Shown in pieces: positions 25,994 through 34,109 of a stretch of 64,000 nucleotides of DNA; the stretch's first letter is position 1, and every line of letters starts with the position of its first letter. The position numbers were made by a program, and so were the translations under genes. The stretch is from Flavobacteriaceae bacterium CG2_30_34_30 (GTDB taxonomy: Bacteria; Bacteroidota; Bacteroidia; Flavobacteriales; Flavobacteriaceae): the NCBI GenBank assembly GCA_001873105.1, contig MNYN01000060.1, positions 81,404 through 145,403 on the forward strand. The letters are read 5' to 3'. Below the pieces are notes generated by a model. The model searched no databases and was not told the DNA's origin. It saw only the letters and a list, made by a program, of their open reading frames with translations.

Positions 25994-28153
25994 ATGAAAA
26001 GATTCCTTTTACTTTCCGCTATTTTATTTCCACATGCCCTAACTCTTTTTGCACAAAATACCATTACAGGAATTGTAACCGATACTAAAGGCACTGCAGT
26101 TTCGGGAGCAAATGTTTTTTTAGAAGGCACCTATGATGGAACTACTACTTCTGAAACCGGGGCTTTTTCATTTATAACTACAACTGGAGGAGCACAGACT
26201 ATAGTGGTTTCCTATTTATCTTTTCAAACCTTCAGAAAGCAAGGGGACGTAGCTTCATTTACTAATCTAAAAGTAGTGCTGCATGAAGATGTAAATGCCT
26301 TAGATGCTGTTGTGCTGAGCGCAGGATCTTTTGAGGCGGGGGAGAAGGCTCGAGTTTCGGTTTTAAAACCTTTAGATATTGTTACCACTGCCGGAAGTGC
26401 GGGCGATATTGTGGCAGCATTACAAACCTTACCTGGAACTCAAAATGTAGGCGAAAGTGGACGTCTTTTTGTGCGAGGTGGCGAAGCAACAGAAACACAA
26501 ACCTTTGTCGATGGTATTCGTGTGGCACAACCTTATGGCGCTTCTATTCAAAATTTACCTACACGGGGCAGGTTTTCGCCCTTTCTCTTTAGCGGAATTT
26601 CTTTTTCTACTGGTGGCTATAGTGCGGAATATGGAGAAGCTCTTTCCTCGGTATTACTTTTAAATACAGAAGATGTTGCTCAACAGGATAAAACCGATAT
26701 TTCCTTTATGACCGTTGGTCTTGGCGTTGGGCATACCAAAAAATGGGAGAAAAGTTCACTCAGTTTAAATACCGCTTATATTAATTTGGCACCTTATCAA
26801 TTTGTTGTGCCAGAAAATATAGATTGGAATAAACCATTTGAATCAATTTCAGGAGAGGCAATTTATAGACAACAACTAAAAAATGGGTTGTGGAAAGTAT
26901 ATGCAGCTTTTGATGCTTCTAATTTTGATTTAAATCAAGAAAATATAAGCGCGCCTGAAAAAATAAGAATCGATTTAAAAAATCAAAATTTCTATATGAA
27001 CACTTCCTATACGAGCTACTTTGGAAACAATTGGCAGCTATTTAGTGGCGTAAGTTATGGGTATAGCACTAATACTATTGGAATAAACACCACCAAACTG
27101 CAAAATACGGAACATGCTTCACATCTTAAAGCCAAACTAGGCAAACGCATCTCAGATGGTATTCGTCTTTCATTAGGCGCCGATTTTTTTGTAACCCAAT
27201 TTGATGAAGATTTTATAGAAACTCCGATTAGCAAATTCAGCAGTAGTTTTCAGTCGCAATTGGGTGCTGTCTTTACGGAAGCAGATTTTCTTTTTTCAAA
27301 ACAATTTGCCATAAAAGTAGGAGCTAGGGGTTCTTACAGTGCAATTCTTCAAGAAACAAATGTTTCTCCACGAATTTCTATGGCATATAAAACGGGGCAA
27401 AATAGCCAATTTTCATTGGCTTATGGCCTGTTTTCACAAACTCCAAACACCGATTTCATCAAGTATTCTAATAAATTCACTTCGGAAAAAGCCTCGCATT
27501 ATATTTTGAATTACCAATACAACAAAAATAGAAAATTATTTAGAGCGGAAATTTATTATAAGGACTATTCCGATTTAGTAAAATACGACACCGAAGAGGT
27601 AGAATTTGATTCCAATTTTTCTAATTCCGGAAACGGTTATGCCACGGGTTTGGATATGTTTTGGCGCGATGGAATGACCTTCAAAAATCTGGAATACTGG
27701 GTCTCTTATTCCTATATAGATACAAAGCGTGATTATAGAAACTTTCCAACACAAGCAACACCTAACTTTGTGGCAGCTCACACGGCCTCTTTGGTTACGA
27801 AATACTGGATTCAAGACTGGCGTTCGCAAGTGGGTTTTAGCCATACGTATAGCTCAGGAAGACCATTTAATAATCCAAACGAGATTAAATTTATGGGCGG
27901 AAAAACCAAGGATTATAATAGTTTGAGTTTTAATTGGGCTTATTTACTAGGCGCACAAAAGATATTGTATTTTTCTGTTTCTAACGTTTTGGGTTCCAAG
28001 AATGTTTTTGGGTATGAATATGCTATAACTCAAAACAATGACGGGATTTTTAATCGTCGCGCTATTACACCCACTGCCGATCGCTTCTTTTTTATAGGCT
28101 TCTTTTGGACCATTAGCGAGGATAAAAAAAGCAATCAGTTAGATAGCTTATGA
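25994..28153 (+). CDS. TonB-dependent outer-membrane receptor
   Basis: 719 residues. Signal peptide 1-20 (LTLFAQ), CarboxypepD_reg-like domain (about 22-105, GIVTDTKGTAVSGANVFLEG), plug domain (about 130-225, FVRGGEATETQTFVDGIRV), then a 22-strand-type beta-barrel to the C-terminus (ends FFFIGFFWTISEDKK). Imports a large ligand across the outer membrane using TonB energy; the substrate is unknown, since no SusD partner and no riboswitch or metal gene is adjacent. The upstream region 25818-25993 holds AT-rich sequence with the words ATTAACGATT, also seen as a tandem repeat at 39080. Confidence 0.94.
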   Translation: MKRFLLLSAILFPHALTLFAQNTITGIVTDTKGTAVSGANVFLEGTYDGTTTSETGAFSFITTTGGAQTIVVSYLSFQTFRKQGDVASFTNLKVVLHEDVNALDAVVLSAGSFEAGEKARVSVLKPLDIVTTAGSAGDIVAALQTLPGTQNVGESGRLFVRGGEATETQTFVDGIRVAQPYGASIQNLPTRGRFSPFLFSGISFSTGGYSAEYGEALSSVLLLNTEDVAQQDKTDISFMTVGLGVGHTKKWEKSSLSLNTAYINLAPYQFVVPENIDWNKPFESISGEAIYRQQLKNGLWKVYAAFDASNFDLNQENISAPEKIRIDLKNQNFYMNTSYTSYFGNNWQLFSGVSYGYSTNTIGINTTKLQNTEHASHLKAKLGKRISDGIRLSLGADFFVTQFDEDFIETPISKFSSSFQSQLGAVFTEADFLFSKQFAIKVGARGSYSAILQETNVSPRISMAYKTGQNSQFSLAYGLFSQTPNTDFIKYSNKFTSEKASHYILNYQYNKNRKLFRAEIYYKDYSDLVKYDTEEVEFDSNFSNSGNGYATGLDMFWRDGMTFKNLEYWVSYSYIDTKRDYRNFPTQATPNFVAAHTASLVTKYWIQDWRSQVGFSHTYSSGRPFNNPNEIKFMGGKTKDYNSLSFNWAYLLGAQKILYFSVSNVLGSKNVFGYEYAITQNNDGIFNRRAITPTADRFFFIGFFWTISEDKKSNQLDSL

Positions 28154-28199
28154 GATTTCCTTTAAGAACTGTTTTGAGATAATGAAGTGTTTAAATAAA

Positions 28200-28721
28200 C
28201 TATAATTCTGCTACTTGCTTTGCAAAAGCCGTTACTTTTACCCAATTTGTATATTCAATTTCAGCGTCAGAATTAGTTGGACCATGAGTCATTAGCATGA
28301 TTAGTTTGATCATAGTTCTATCAAAAAAAGTGTATTTTTTATAGTCAATTTTTCCGGCAAATACACCAACCAGTTTTGGTTTCCAAGATATGCTATTCAA
28401 GAATTTCACAACATACGGATTGGTATGTGCTTGACTTTTTTCTTCCTTACGAGCTACTAAATTTACTGAAATAAATACTGCCTTTTTTGAGTTTAATAAG
28501 GCAGCATTTTCTTGGATGAATTTCACTACTTTTATATTGTGCTTTCCATATCGTATGCTGGAAGCAATAATAATTTTATCGTAATCAAGAATTGTTTGGT
28601 TAAAATTTTGGATAGAAAAAAGTGCAACATTATGGTTTAGTGCAACTAATTCTTCTTGGATTTTGGTGCAAATTTTTAAGGTTTGTCCATCAATAGAGGA
28701 ATACAGTAGTATTATTTTCAT
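28200..28721 (-). CDS. hemG: Menaquinone-dependent protoporphyrinogen IX dehydrogenase HemG
   Basis: 173 residues, flavodoxin fold. FMN phosphate loop LLYSSIDGQTLKI (about 5-17), FMN ring contact IIASSIRYGKHN and the long-chain HemG insertion near 130-150 (FFDRTMIKLIMLMTHGPT). It oxidises protoporphyrinogen IX to protoporphyrin IX with menaquinone as acceptor, the penultimate step of heme synthesis. This fits an organism that makes menaquinone (menB at 49924). It directly abuts the DinB gene with no gap. Confidence 0.9.
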   Translation of the reverse strand: MKIILLYSSIDGQTLKICTKIQEELVALNHNVALFSIQNFNQTILDYDKIIIASSIRYGKHNIKVVKFIQENAALLNSKKAVFISVNLVARKEEKSQAHTNPYVVKFLNSISWKPKLVGVFAGKIDYKKYTFFDRTMIKLIMLMTHGPTNSDAEIEYTNWVKVTAFAKQVAEL

Positions 28722-29195
28722 TTAGCTATGCTCTTGCAAGAGTATTTTTTTTATCAAAACAATTTGACCGAGATGGTAATGGCAATGTTCAATAACACCA
28801 AGCATATTTCTGTGGTACATGCCATATTTTGATTCGGAAAAGTCTTCCCAAAGTTTACTGTCCGGTAACTTTTCTAACAAATCAGAAAACTTTTGAGCAT
28901 CAGTAAACGTTTTTTCCGTCAATTGTTGCCAATCGTCTTGCGATAGGATGGGTGGCAAATTAAAACTTAATTTATCACTGGCATCAAGGGGTTTTCCTTC
29001 TAAAACATCTAGGATTGCTCCTACATAGTAATGTATATGAAAAACGAGAGTTGCTATGGTATTAAGCGAATAAATGGAAGTGGTAGCTTCCTTCCAAGAG
29101 ATTCCTTCAAGAGTATCTTTAAGGTTTACATCTGTCCAATTTCCTCCAAAATGAACTTCTCTAAAATGTTTTGCTATTTGTGCGGCAAGTGTCAT
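28722..29195 (-). CDS. DinB family protein (DUF1572-like)
   Basis: 157 residues, four-helix bundle type. Metal-ligand histidines typical of DinB/YfiT proteins are present: HIHYYVGAI (about 52-60) and HRNMLGVIEHCHYHLGQIVL (about 127-146). Members are often thiol transferases or metal hydrolases using bacillithiol or mycothiol, and many are of unknown function. Its gene directly abuts hemG, so the two are co-transcribed; no functional link to heme synthesis is known to me. Confidence 0.85.
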   Translation of the reverse strand: MTLAAQIAKHFREVHFGGNWTDVNLKDTLEGISWKEATTSIYSLNTIATLVFHIHYYVGAILDVLEGKPLDASDKLSFNLPPILSQDDWQQLTEKTFTDAQKFSDLLEKLPDSKLWEDFSESKYGMYHRNMLGVIEHCHYHLGQIVLIKKILLQEHS

Positions 29196-29236
29196 ATTAG
29201 ATAGTTATTTATAACCACAAATTTGAATGAAAAAAA

Positions 29237-29509
29237 TTATTCTGCCGTTGTTGGGTCAATGATTGTTGCTACTTCGCTAACAGAATTTGCCGGAAATCCT
29301 CCTTGTTTTGCGTGTTCACGAACCATTTCTTCATTTGGTGCTATATACACACAATATATTTTATTTCCTGTTACATAACTTTGCAACCATTGAATTTGTG
29401 GCCCCATATTGCTTAGGACGCCACAAGAAGTTTGTGAAATACCTTTTAATTGTTCAGCAGTTAATTTTCCCGCTCCGGGAATTTCTCTTTCAATTACATA
29501 CTTTGGCAT
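29237..29509 (-). CDS. DUF4242 domain-containing protein
   Basis: 90 residues, ferredoxin-like alpha/beta fold expected (MPKYVIEREIPGAGKLTAEQ, then WLQSYVTGNKIYCVYIAPNE and REHAKQGGFPANSVSEV). DUF4242 proteins resemble the nickel-binding SCO4226 family; a single His in EHAKQGGFP and one Cys in IYCVY are the potential ligands. Cytoplasmic and of unknown role. Its start is preceded by a structured leader motif (29526-29586) that recurs before the lipoprotein gene at 30376. Confidence 0.85.
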   Translation of the reverse strand: MPKYVIEREIPGAGKLTAEQLKGISQTSCGVLSNMGPQIQWLQSYVTGNKIYCVYIAPNEEMVREHAKQGGFPANSVSEVATIIDPTTAE

Positions 29510-29525
29510 ATTTTTACATTTTTAG

Positions 29526-29586
29526 TTCCTACTCATTTGGTTTTTCGGTGTCACCCCGTTTTTTTGAATGGTTGCTGTTCTCCATT
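29526..29586 (-). promoter_or_regulatory. Conserved leader RNA motif, copy 1 (upstream of DUF4242 gene)
   Basis: Read on the minus strand: a 5-bp hairpin AATGG...CCATT with a 10-nt loop (29586-29567), an A-rich linker, CGGGGTGACACCG, then CCAAATGAGTAGGAA ending about 16 bases before the ATG at 29509. The same layout occurs at 30394-30456. Most of the 61 bases are identical and one stem pair changes A-T to G-C with pairing kept. It could be a riboswitch, a protein-binding leader or a translational control element; I cannot match it to a known class. Confidence 0.55.
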
Positions 29587-30016
29587 TTAAATCCATTATG
29601 AAATTTAAATATTAAAAAGTAGATACCAAAGGCATTTACTCAAAGAAAGTGGGGAATATTTTTAAAAACTGCTATTAATTACTCAAAAATAGGAAAAAAA
29701 CTAGTACAAAAAACATTAATTTGCCGATGGTTTATAAATATAGATAGAGAAAATAAATAATTTTATAATTAAATGAAATCATCTGATATCACCCACAAGT
29801 ACACTGTACTCTAAAGTGTACTCATAAATCCTTAGATATTTATGTTGAATACAGAGATGCGATGTAGAATATAAATATTCAGTCAGATTGTGGTTTAAAA
29901 AAAGGAAGCCCACATTGGCAGGTATGCTTGCTTGTCCATTGTAAAAATGCCTTTACTGTATTGAATATCTTTTTCAATAATTTTTTCCTTCATCCTTAAT
30001 ATTTATAATTTTAAAA
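29587..30016. other. AT-rich intergenic stretch
   Basis: 430 bases between the DUF4242 leader and the lipoprotein stop. Apart from one 32-codon frame (29895-29993, listed separately) nothing recognisable is seen: no tRNA, no repeat shared with other parts of the window, and no strong hairpin. Confidence 0.6.
29895..29993 (-). CDS. Possible 32-aa peptide downstream of lipoprotein gene
   Basis: ATG at 29993, preceded by AAGG, opens a 32-codon frame (MKEKIIEKDIQYSKGIFTMD, ending MWASFF) that starts 23 bases after the lipoprotein stop on the same strand. Composition is protein-like (charged helix, Trp near the end), but there is no homology I recognise. It may be a small gene, the remnant of a longer one, or chance. 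Confidence 0.25.
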   Translation of the reverse strand: MKEKIIEKDIQYSKGIFTMDKQAYLPMWASFF

Positions 30017-30376
30017 TTATCCAGTACAACTAAACCATTGTCGTTGACATTGAGTTAGATTAGGAGTACTTGGCGTACATGCATCTGTTGAAGTATTGGT
30101 GAATCTGAATACAAGTGTGTGTGGTACACCGGCAGAGTAGGTAAATACCTGACTTTCTTGATTGGGGGCAACGGTTGCAATTTTTACACCATCCCATATG
30201 ATGTCATAGGTGCTATTTGTATTGCTGTTGTTAACGAAATAAACTTCTCCTGTACTATTAGTTTCGCAGAGTGGTGGAGGAGGAGGTGGTGGGGTATTAT
30301 CTTCTTTTGTACAACTTGTAAATGAGAAAATGCAGAACATAATAAGCGTAGCGAATAATAGATTATTCTTTTTCAT
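30017..30376 (-). CDS. Small lipoprotein with proline tract
   Basis: 119 residues. Lipoprotein signal peptide with lipobox FTSC (Cys22), then acidic residues, a run of seven prolines and a beta-rich domain of about 80 residues (VYFVNNSNTNSTYDIIWDGV, VFTYSAGVPHTLVFRFTNTS) with five cysteines that could form disulfides. Predicted to sit on the outer membrane, with the proline run as spacer. Function unknown. It shares the upstream leader motif with the DUF4242 gene. Confidence 0.8.
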   Translation of the reverse strand: MKKNNLLFATLIMFCIFSFTSCTKEDNTPPPPPPPLCETNSTGEVYFVNNSNTNSTYDIIWDGVKIATVAPNQESQVFTYSAGVPHTLVFRFTNTSTDACTPSTPNLTQCQRQWFSCTG

Positions 30377-30393
30377 CTTATTTTGAATTTAAA

Positions 30394-30456
30394 CTTCCTA
30401 CTCATTTGGCTTTTCGGTGTCGCCCCGTTTTTTCAGTGGTAGCTGGTTTCCACTAT
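30394..30456 (-). promoter_or_regulatory. Conserved leader RNA motif, copy 2 (upstream of lipoprotein gene)
   Basis: Same arrangement as 29526-29586: hairpin AGTGG...CCACT with a 10-nt loop (30454-30435), A-rich linker, CGGGGCGACACCG, then CCAAATGAGTAGGAA ending about 18 bases before the ATG. Compared with copy 1 the second stem pair is G-C instead of A-T. The 219 bases upstream (30457-30675), as far as the acr3 stop, hold only an ATGGAGT-TAG-ACTCCAT hairpin (30637-30653) without a T-run. Confidence 0.55.
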
Positions 30457-30675
30457 TGTTTTGAGAAATTATAATATTGTCAAACAGTCAAAAACTGTTG
30501 TAAAATATTTTTGGTGGTTTGTACCTATCAAATTTAAGCAAAAATTATTCAAGATATGCACCTTTTTCTTTAAATTTTATAGTAATTTATAGAAACGGAT
30601 ATGGCTTTAAAAGTGGGTGTTTTGAACATTGTATTGATGGAGTTAGACTCCATGTATAGTTACTTTGATACTTTG

Positions 30676-31716
30676 TTATACCTGAGTTTTAGGATAGTAT
30701 TTTTTACGCAACCAGAAAGAAACACGAACTAATATAATAAGAGCAGGTACTTCCACCAAGGGGCCAACCACACCGGCAAAGGCTTGACCTGAATTCAGTC
30801 CAAAAACAGCTATGGCTACGGCTATGGCCAGCTCAAAATTGTTTCCGGCAGCGGTAAATGCTACTGCGGCATTTTTATCATAGTCGGCACCGGTGGCTTT
30901 TGTTACAAAAAAGCCAATTAAAAACATCACTGTAAAATAAATTAAAAGTGGTATGGCAATAAGCACTACATCCATCGGTATTTCTACAATCAACTCTCCT
31001 TTTAGAGAAAACATCACTACGATAGTAAACAATAAAGCAATTAAAGTAATTGGAGAAATGGCTGGTATAAATTTTTCATTGTACCAAGTTACGCCTTTCC
31101 CTTTTACTAAAATCACCCTACTTAAAATTCCCATTAAAAATGGAATACCTAAATAAATAGCAACGCTTTCGGCAATGAGACCAATAGAAATATCAACAAT
31201 AGCACCTTCAAATCCAAAATAGGGTGGAAGTATTGTTATAAATATCCAAGCATAAAAACTGTAAAAGAACACTTGAAAAATACTGTTTAAGGCAACTAGA
31301 CCTGCGCCGTATTCACTATTGCCTTCTGCCAAATCATTCCACACTAAAACCATTGCGATGCAGCGCGCTAGACCTATTAATATCAAGCCTACCATATATT
31401 CGGGATAGTCTCGTAAAAAGAAGATGGCAAGCACAAACATAAGTACCGGCCCTATTATCCAATTTAGTACTAAAGAAACCGAAAGAATTTTTACATTTTT
31501 AAAGACTTTGGGCAACAGGGAAAAATTTACTTTTGCCAATGGCGGATACATCATCAGTATTAATCCTATAGCAATAGGAATGTTGGTCGTACCGCTGCTG
31601 AAGGAGTTAATAAAAGAAGAGCTGGTAGGAAATAAGTAGCCAATGCCTACGCCTATTAACATAGCAATAAATATCCAAAGGGTGAGAAAGCGGTCTAAGA
31701 AACTTAGTTTTTTCAT
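30676..31716 (-). CDS. acr3: Arsenite efflux transporter Acr3
   Basis: 346 residues, ten membrane helices, BASS superfamily. Diagnostic motifs: [19 protein letters not shown] with the conserved functional Cys in helix 4, [20 protein letters not shown] in helix 9 and [13 protein letters not shown] in helix 10. Exports As(III) as arsenite across the inner membrane, driven by proton motive force, and can couple to ArsA. It is the last gene of the minus-strand ars operon, separated from arsC by an inserted four-helix-bundle gene. Confidence 0.96.
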   Translation of the reverse strand: MKKLSFLDRFLTLWIFIAMLIGVGIGYLFPTSSSFINSFSSGTTNIPIAIGLILMMYPPLAKVNFSLLPKVFKNVKILSVSLVLNWIIGPVLMFVLAIFFLRDYPEYMVGLILIGLARCIAMVLVWNDLAEGNSEYGAGLVALNSIFQVFFYSFYAWIFITILPPYFGFEGAIVDISIGLIAESVAIYLGIPFLMGILSRVILVKGKGVTWYNEKFIPAISPITLIALLFTIVVMFSLKGELIVEIPMDVVLIAIPLLIYFTVMFLIGFFVTKATGADYDKNAAVAFTAAGNNFELAIAVAIAVFGLNSGQAFAGVVGPLVEVPALIILVRVSFWLRKKYYPKTQV

Positions 31717-31806
31717 AATTTGATGAAATTTAATTTTAAATTTTGAATGTTGAATTAAATGAATCTTTGAAATTTATAATCCAAAATTCAACATCTTAAA
31801 AAAATG

Positions 31807-32109
31807 TTATTTTTCTTGGCTTGTTTTTACAATTTTAGTTAAAATGTTTATGATGGACTCAATGTCTTGAAGTGATTTAAGCAATTCGATTTGAACAATA
31901 TTACTTTTATCAATTAGCCTAAGCCAATACCTTGTTTCTCTTGCTTCTTTAGAGGAAATGGACATTTTTGCAATAAAATCCTTTTTTGAAATTCCAGCTA
32001 GTGCTTCTTCAACATTAGCTCCAATACTTGTTCCAGAACGTAATAATTGCTTCGAAAGAACATACTCATTTTGAAGTTTCATTTCTTTATAAATTTCAAT
32101 TGTCAACAA
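31807..32109 (-). CDS. Four-helix bundle protein (23S rRNA intervening-sequence family)
   Basis: 100 residues from a TTG at 32109. Family hallmark EYVLSKQLLRSGTSIGANVE, then SKKDFIAKMSISSKEARETR and YWLRL. As I recall the family, similarity should begin earlier: the in-frame codons before the TTG read QEKSFDFAL, yet the frame meets a stop at 32143-32145 with no ATG, so the true start is either non-canonical or lost. These proteins are found in rRNA intervening sequences and as stray genes; their function is unknown. It lies between arsC and acr3, with related GAATTAAATGAA words on both sides (31751-31762; 32178-32189), suggesting insertion. Confidence 0.8.
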   Translation of the reverse strand: MLTIEIYKEMKLQNEYVLSKQLLRSGTSIGANVEEALAGISKKDFIAKMSISSKEARETRYWLRLIDKSNIVQIELLKSLQDIESIINILTKIVKTSQEK

Positions 32110-32213
32110 AGCAAAATCAAAACTTTTTTCTTGAATAATATTTTATTTCCTAATGGGTTTTTTAAATTTTAGATTTTGAATTAAATGAAAATTCAACATT
32201 CAACATTCAAAAT

Positions 32214-32846
32214 TCATTTTTTCATCTCAGAAAAAATATATAGCATTTCAGTGGCAATTTGTGTACTGCGTTCTAGATATTTCTCAGTTTGTTGTGCGGT
32301 ATTGTCAAATGCTTTAGGGTCATCATACGGAATGGAGATGCGCTTTTCTGCTCCGGCAATAAATGGACAACCGGCATCTGCTTGAGTACAAGTCATAATA
32401 GCAGCAAAACCAGATGTTGGATTAAAAATATCGTCATAGGTTTTTGAAAATCCAATTATAGGATGGGTGTTTTCTGAAAATTTAATGCTGTAAATAGAAT
32501 TTTTTCCTTCGGAAAGTTTTTGGATAGTAAAACCTTGAATTGCCAGTGTTTCTAGAACTTTAGAATATAATGCCGTGGGTTCAGTACCTCCGGAATAGCA
32601 ATCTACATTTTCTATGCTAAAATACTTTGCTAATGCTTGTGCCCAAACCTGTGCCAAGTGACTTCTTCGTGAATTGTGGGTACAAATAAAGTGCAGCTTT
32701 ATTTCTTCTTTGTTGTTAATTTTAGTTTGTATGAAAGAAATCAATGGCTGAAGTATAGCTTTTCTGTTTTCAGTAATAGAAGTAATATCAAGCGATTGGA
32801 TATGCTCTTCTATATTTTGAAATAAAGTGTTTTTTGTTTTTTCCAT
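32214..32846 (-). CDS. arsC: Arsenate reductase, low-molecular-weight phosphatase type (ArsC)
   Basis: 210 residues from ATG 32846 (MEKTKNTLFQ); 22 upstream in-frame residues overlap arsM and are probably not translated. N-terminal helical extension (about 1-55), then an LMW-PTP fold: the phosphate loop is CTHNSRRS, and the Cys pair for disulfide relay is likely in MTCTQADAGCPF. Reduces As(V) to As(III) for efflux by Acr3. The N-terminal extension is usual in the longer Bacteroidota forms. Gap to arsM is 34 bases. Confidence 0.9.
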   Translation of the reverse strand: MEKTKNTLFQNIEEHIQSLDITSITENRKAILQPLISFIQTKINNKEEIKLHFICTHNSRRSHLAQVWAQALAKYFSIENVDCYSGGTEPTALYSKVLETLAIQGFTIQKLSEGKNSIYSIKFSENTHPIIGFSKTYDDIFNPTSGFAAIMTCTQADAGCPFIAGAEKRISIPYDDPKAFDNTAQQTEKYLERSTQIATEMLYIFSEMKK

Positions 32847-32880
32847 GGGTATAAAATTAGGTTTAGGAAAGGAAATAAAT

Positions 32881-33759
32881 TTAACAACAACTTGTGGCGT
32901 TACTGGATCCACAACAACTGCTTTGGATTTTCAAAGAATGGTTTACGGATTTTAAGGGAGTAATCGCTGGTTTTTCAGCAAAAACGGTGATACTGAAAAT
33001 GCCCGTAGCACTATTTTTAAACGCCTCTTTTTGAGAAGCATTCAAATACCTATCTAAAATTGTATCGGGTATGCTAATGGTTTTTTCTTTTTGAATAGTT
33101 ATGTTTTGAAAGCCACTGATTTTTATATAATTCAAATATTGCTCTTTCTGAATAGCACCTGCTACGCATCCGGCATACATTTCGGCATCGGTTTTTAAGG
33201 CTTCGGGTAAATCGCCCACCAAAACAATGTCAGAAATACTGAAATGACCACCGGGTTTTAAAGTACGATAGATTTCTTGAATTACTTTTTCTTTATTAGG
33301 CACTAAGTTGAGTACACAATTACTTACAATGACATCGGCAATAACATCAGAAACCGGCATGTTATCAATATCTCCTTGGCGGAATTCAACGTTATTAAAA
33401 TCTAATTTTTCAACGTTAAGTCGGGCTTTTTGTATCATAGCTTCCGTAAAGTCAATTCCAATTACTTTTCCGGTTGCACCGGTTTCACTGCGGGCAATAA
33501 AGCAATCATTTCCTGCGCCAGAACCCAAATCTATAACGGTATCTCCTTTTTTTATTTTTGCAAATTGTGTGGGTAGCCCACAGCCCAAACCTAAATCAGC
33601 TTCGGCGGCATAGCCTTTCATTTGCGAATAATCATCAGACATTATGGTGTATCCTTCCGGAATTTCACAGTCACTACCACAACATGAAGTATTTTCCTGC
33701 TTGGCTATTTCACTGTATTTTTGTTGAACAATCTTTTTTAATTCTTCTGATGTTTTCAT
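32881..33759 (-). CDS. arsM: Arsenite S-adenosylmethionine methyltransferase ArsM
   Basis: 292 residues. SAM-binding DLGSGAGNDCF (77-87) and GDIDNMPV; arsenic-binding cysteines in SNCVLNLV (C148) and YAGCVAGA (C198), 50 residues apart as in characterised ArsM enzymes, plus C60 in LGLGCGLP. An N-terminal SCCGSDC and a C-terminal SCCGSSNATSCC add cysteine pairs that may bind metalloid. Methylates As(III) to mono- and dimethyl forms. Twelve bases after arsR, same operon. Confidence 0.96.
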   Translation of the reverse strand: MKTSEELKKIVQQKYSEIAKQENTSCCGSDCEIPEGYTIMSDDYSQMKGYAAEADLGLGCGLPTQFAKIKKGDTVIDLGSGAGNDCFIARSETGATGKVIGIDFTEAMIQKARLNVEKLDFNNVEFRQGDIDNMPVSDVIADVIVSNCVLNLVPNKEKVIQEIYRTLKPGGHFSISDIVLVGDLPEALKTDAEMYAGCVAGAIQKEQYLNYIKISGFQNITIQKEKTISIPDTILDRYLNASQKEAFKNSATGIFSITVFAEKPAITPLKSVNHSLKIQSSCCGSSNATSCC

Positions 33760-33771
33760 TTTTTAGTGTTT

Positions 33772-34107
33772 TTAACAATTGGTATTGCAGTTTGGAGATT
33801 CATAACTTTCAAAGAATTTTGTAAAAATGTCTTTTATTTCTGACCAGCGTTCTGGGTTAATACAGTAGCTTACAGAGACCCCTTCAATGGTGCCTTGAAG
33901 GATACCACTGTTCTTTAGTTCTTTTAAATGTTGACTTATAGTAGCTTGCGCTAAACCAATTTCCTCAATTAAATGGCTATTGCAACAAGTATTTGATTTA
34001 AGTAAATGCTGTATTATGGCTACTCTGGCAGGATGTGCAAATACTTTGGCTAAGGATGCCAGTTCGTTTTGCGTTTGGCTGAATAAATCGGTTTTTGTTA
34101 CGCCCAT
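33772..34107 (-). CDS. arsR: ArsR/SmtB family arsenic-responsive repressor
   Basis: 111 residues, winged helix. DNA-recognition helix AQATISQHLKELKNSGIL (about 54-71). The vicinal cysteines C41-C42 in SNTCCNSHL lie before the recognition helix, and a C-terminal NCNTNC adds C107 and C111, so As(III) is probably bound in a three- or four-thiol site that differs from the classic ELCVCDL. Represses the ars operon; the likely operator is the palindrome at 36537-36548. It starts just after arsA (2 bases), so it is autoregulated only through the upstream promoter. Confidence 0.93.
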   Translation of the reverse strand: MGVTKTDLFSQTQNELASLAKVFAHPARVAIIQHLLKSNTCCNSHLIEEIGLAQATISQHLKELKNSGILQGTIEGVSVSYCINPERWSEIKDIFTKFFESYESPNCNTNC

Positions 34108-34109
34108 TT

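Noticed and set aside
30637..30653. Hairpin ATGGAGT-TAG-ACTCCAT as terminator of acr3
   Set aside because: No T-run follows on the minus strand, and the 3-nt loop is tight; possible mRNA end structure or protein site, but unsupported.
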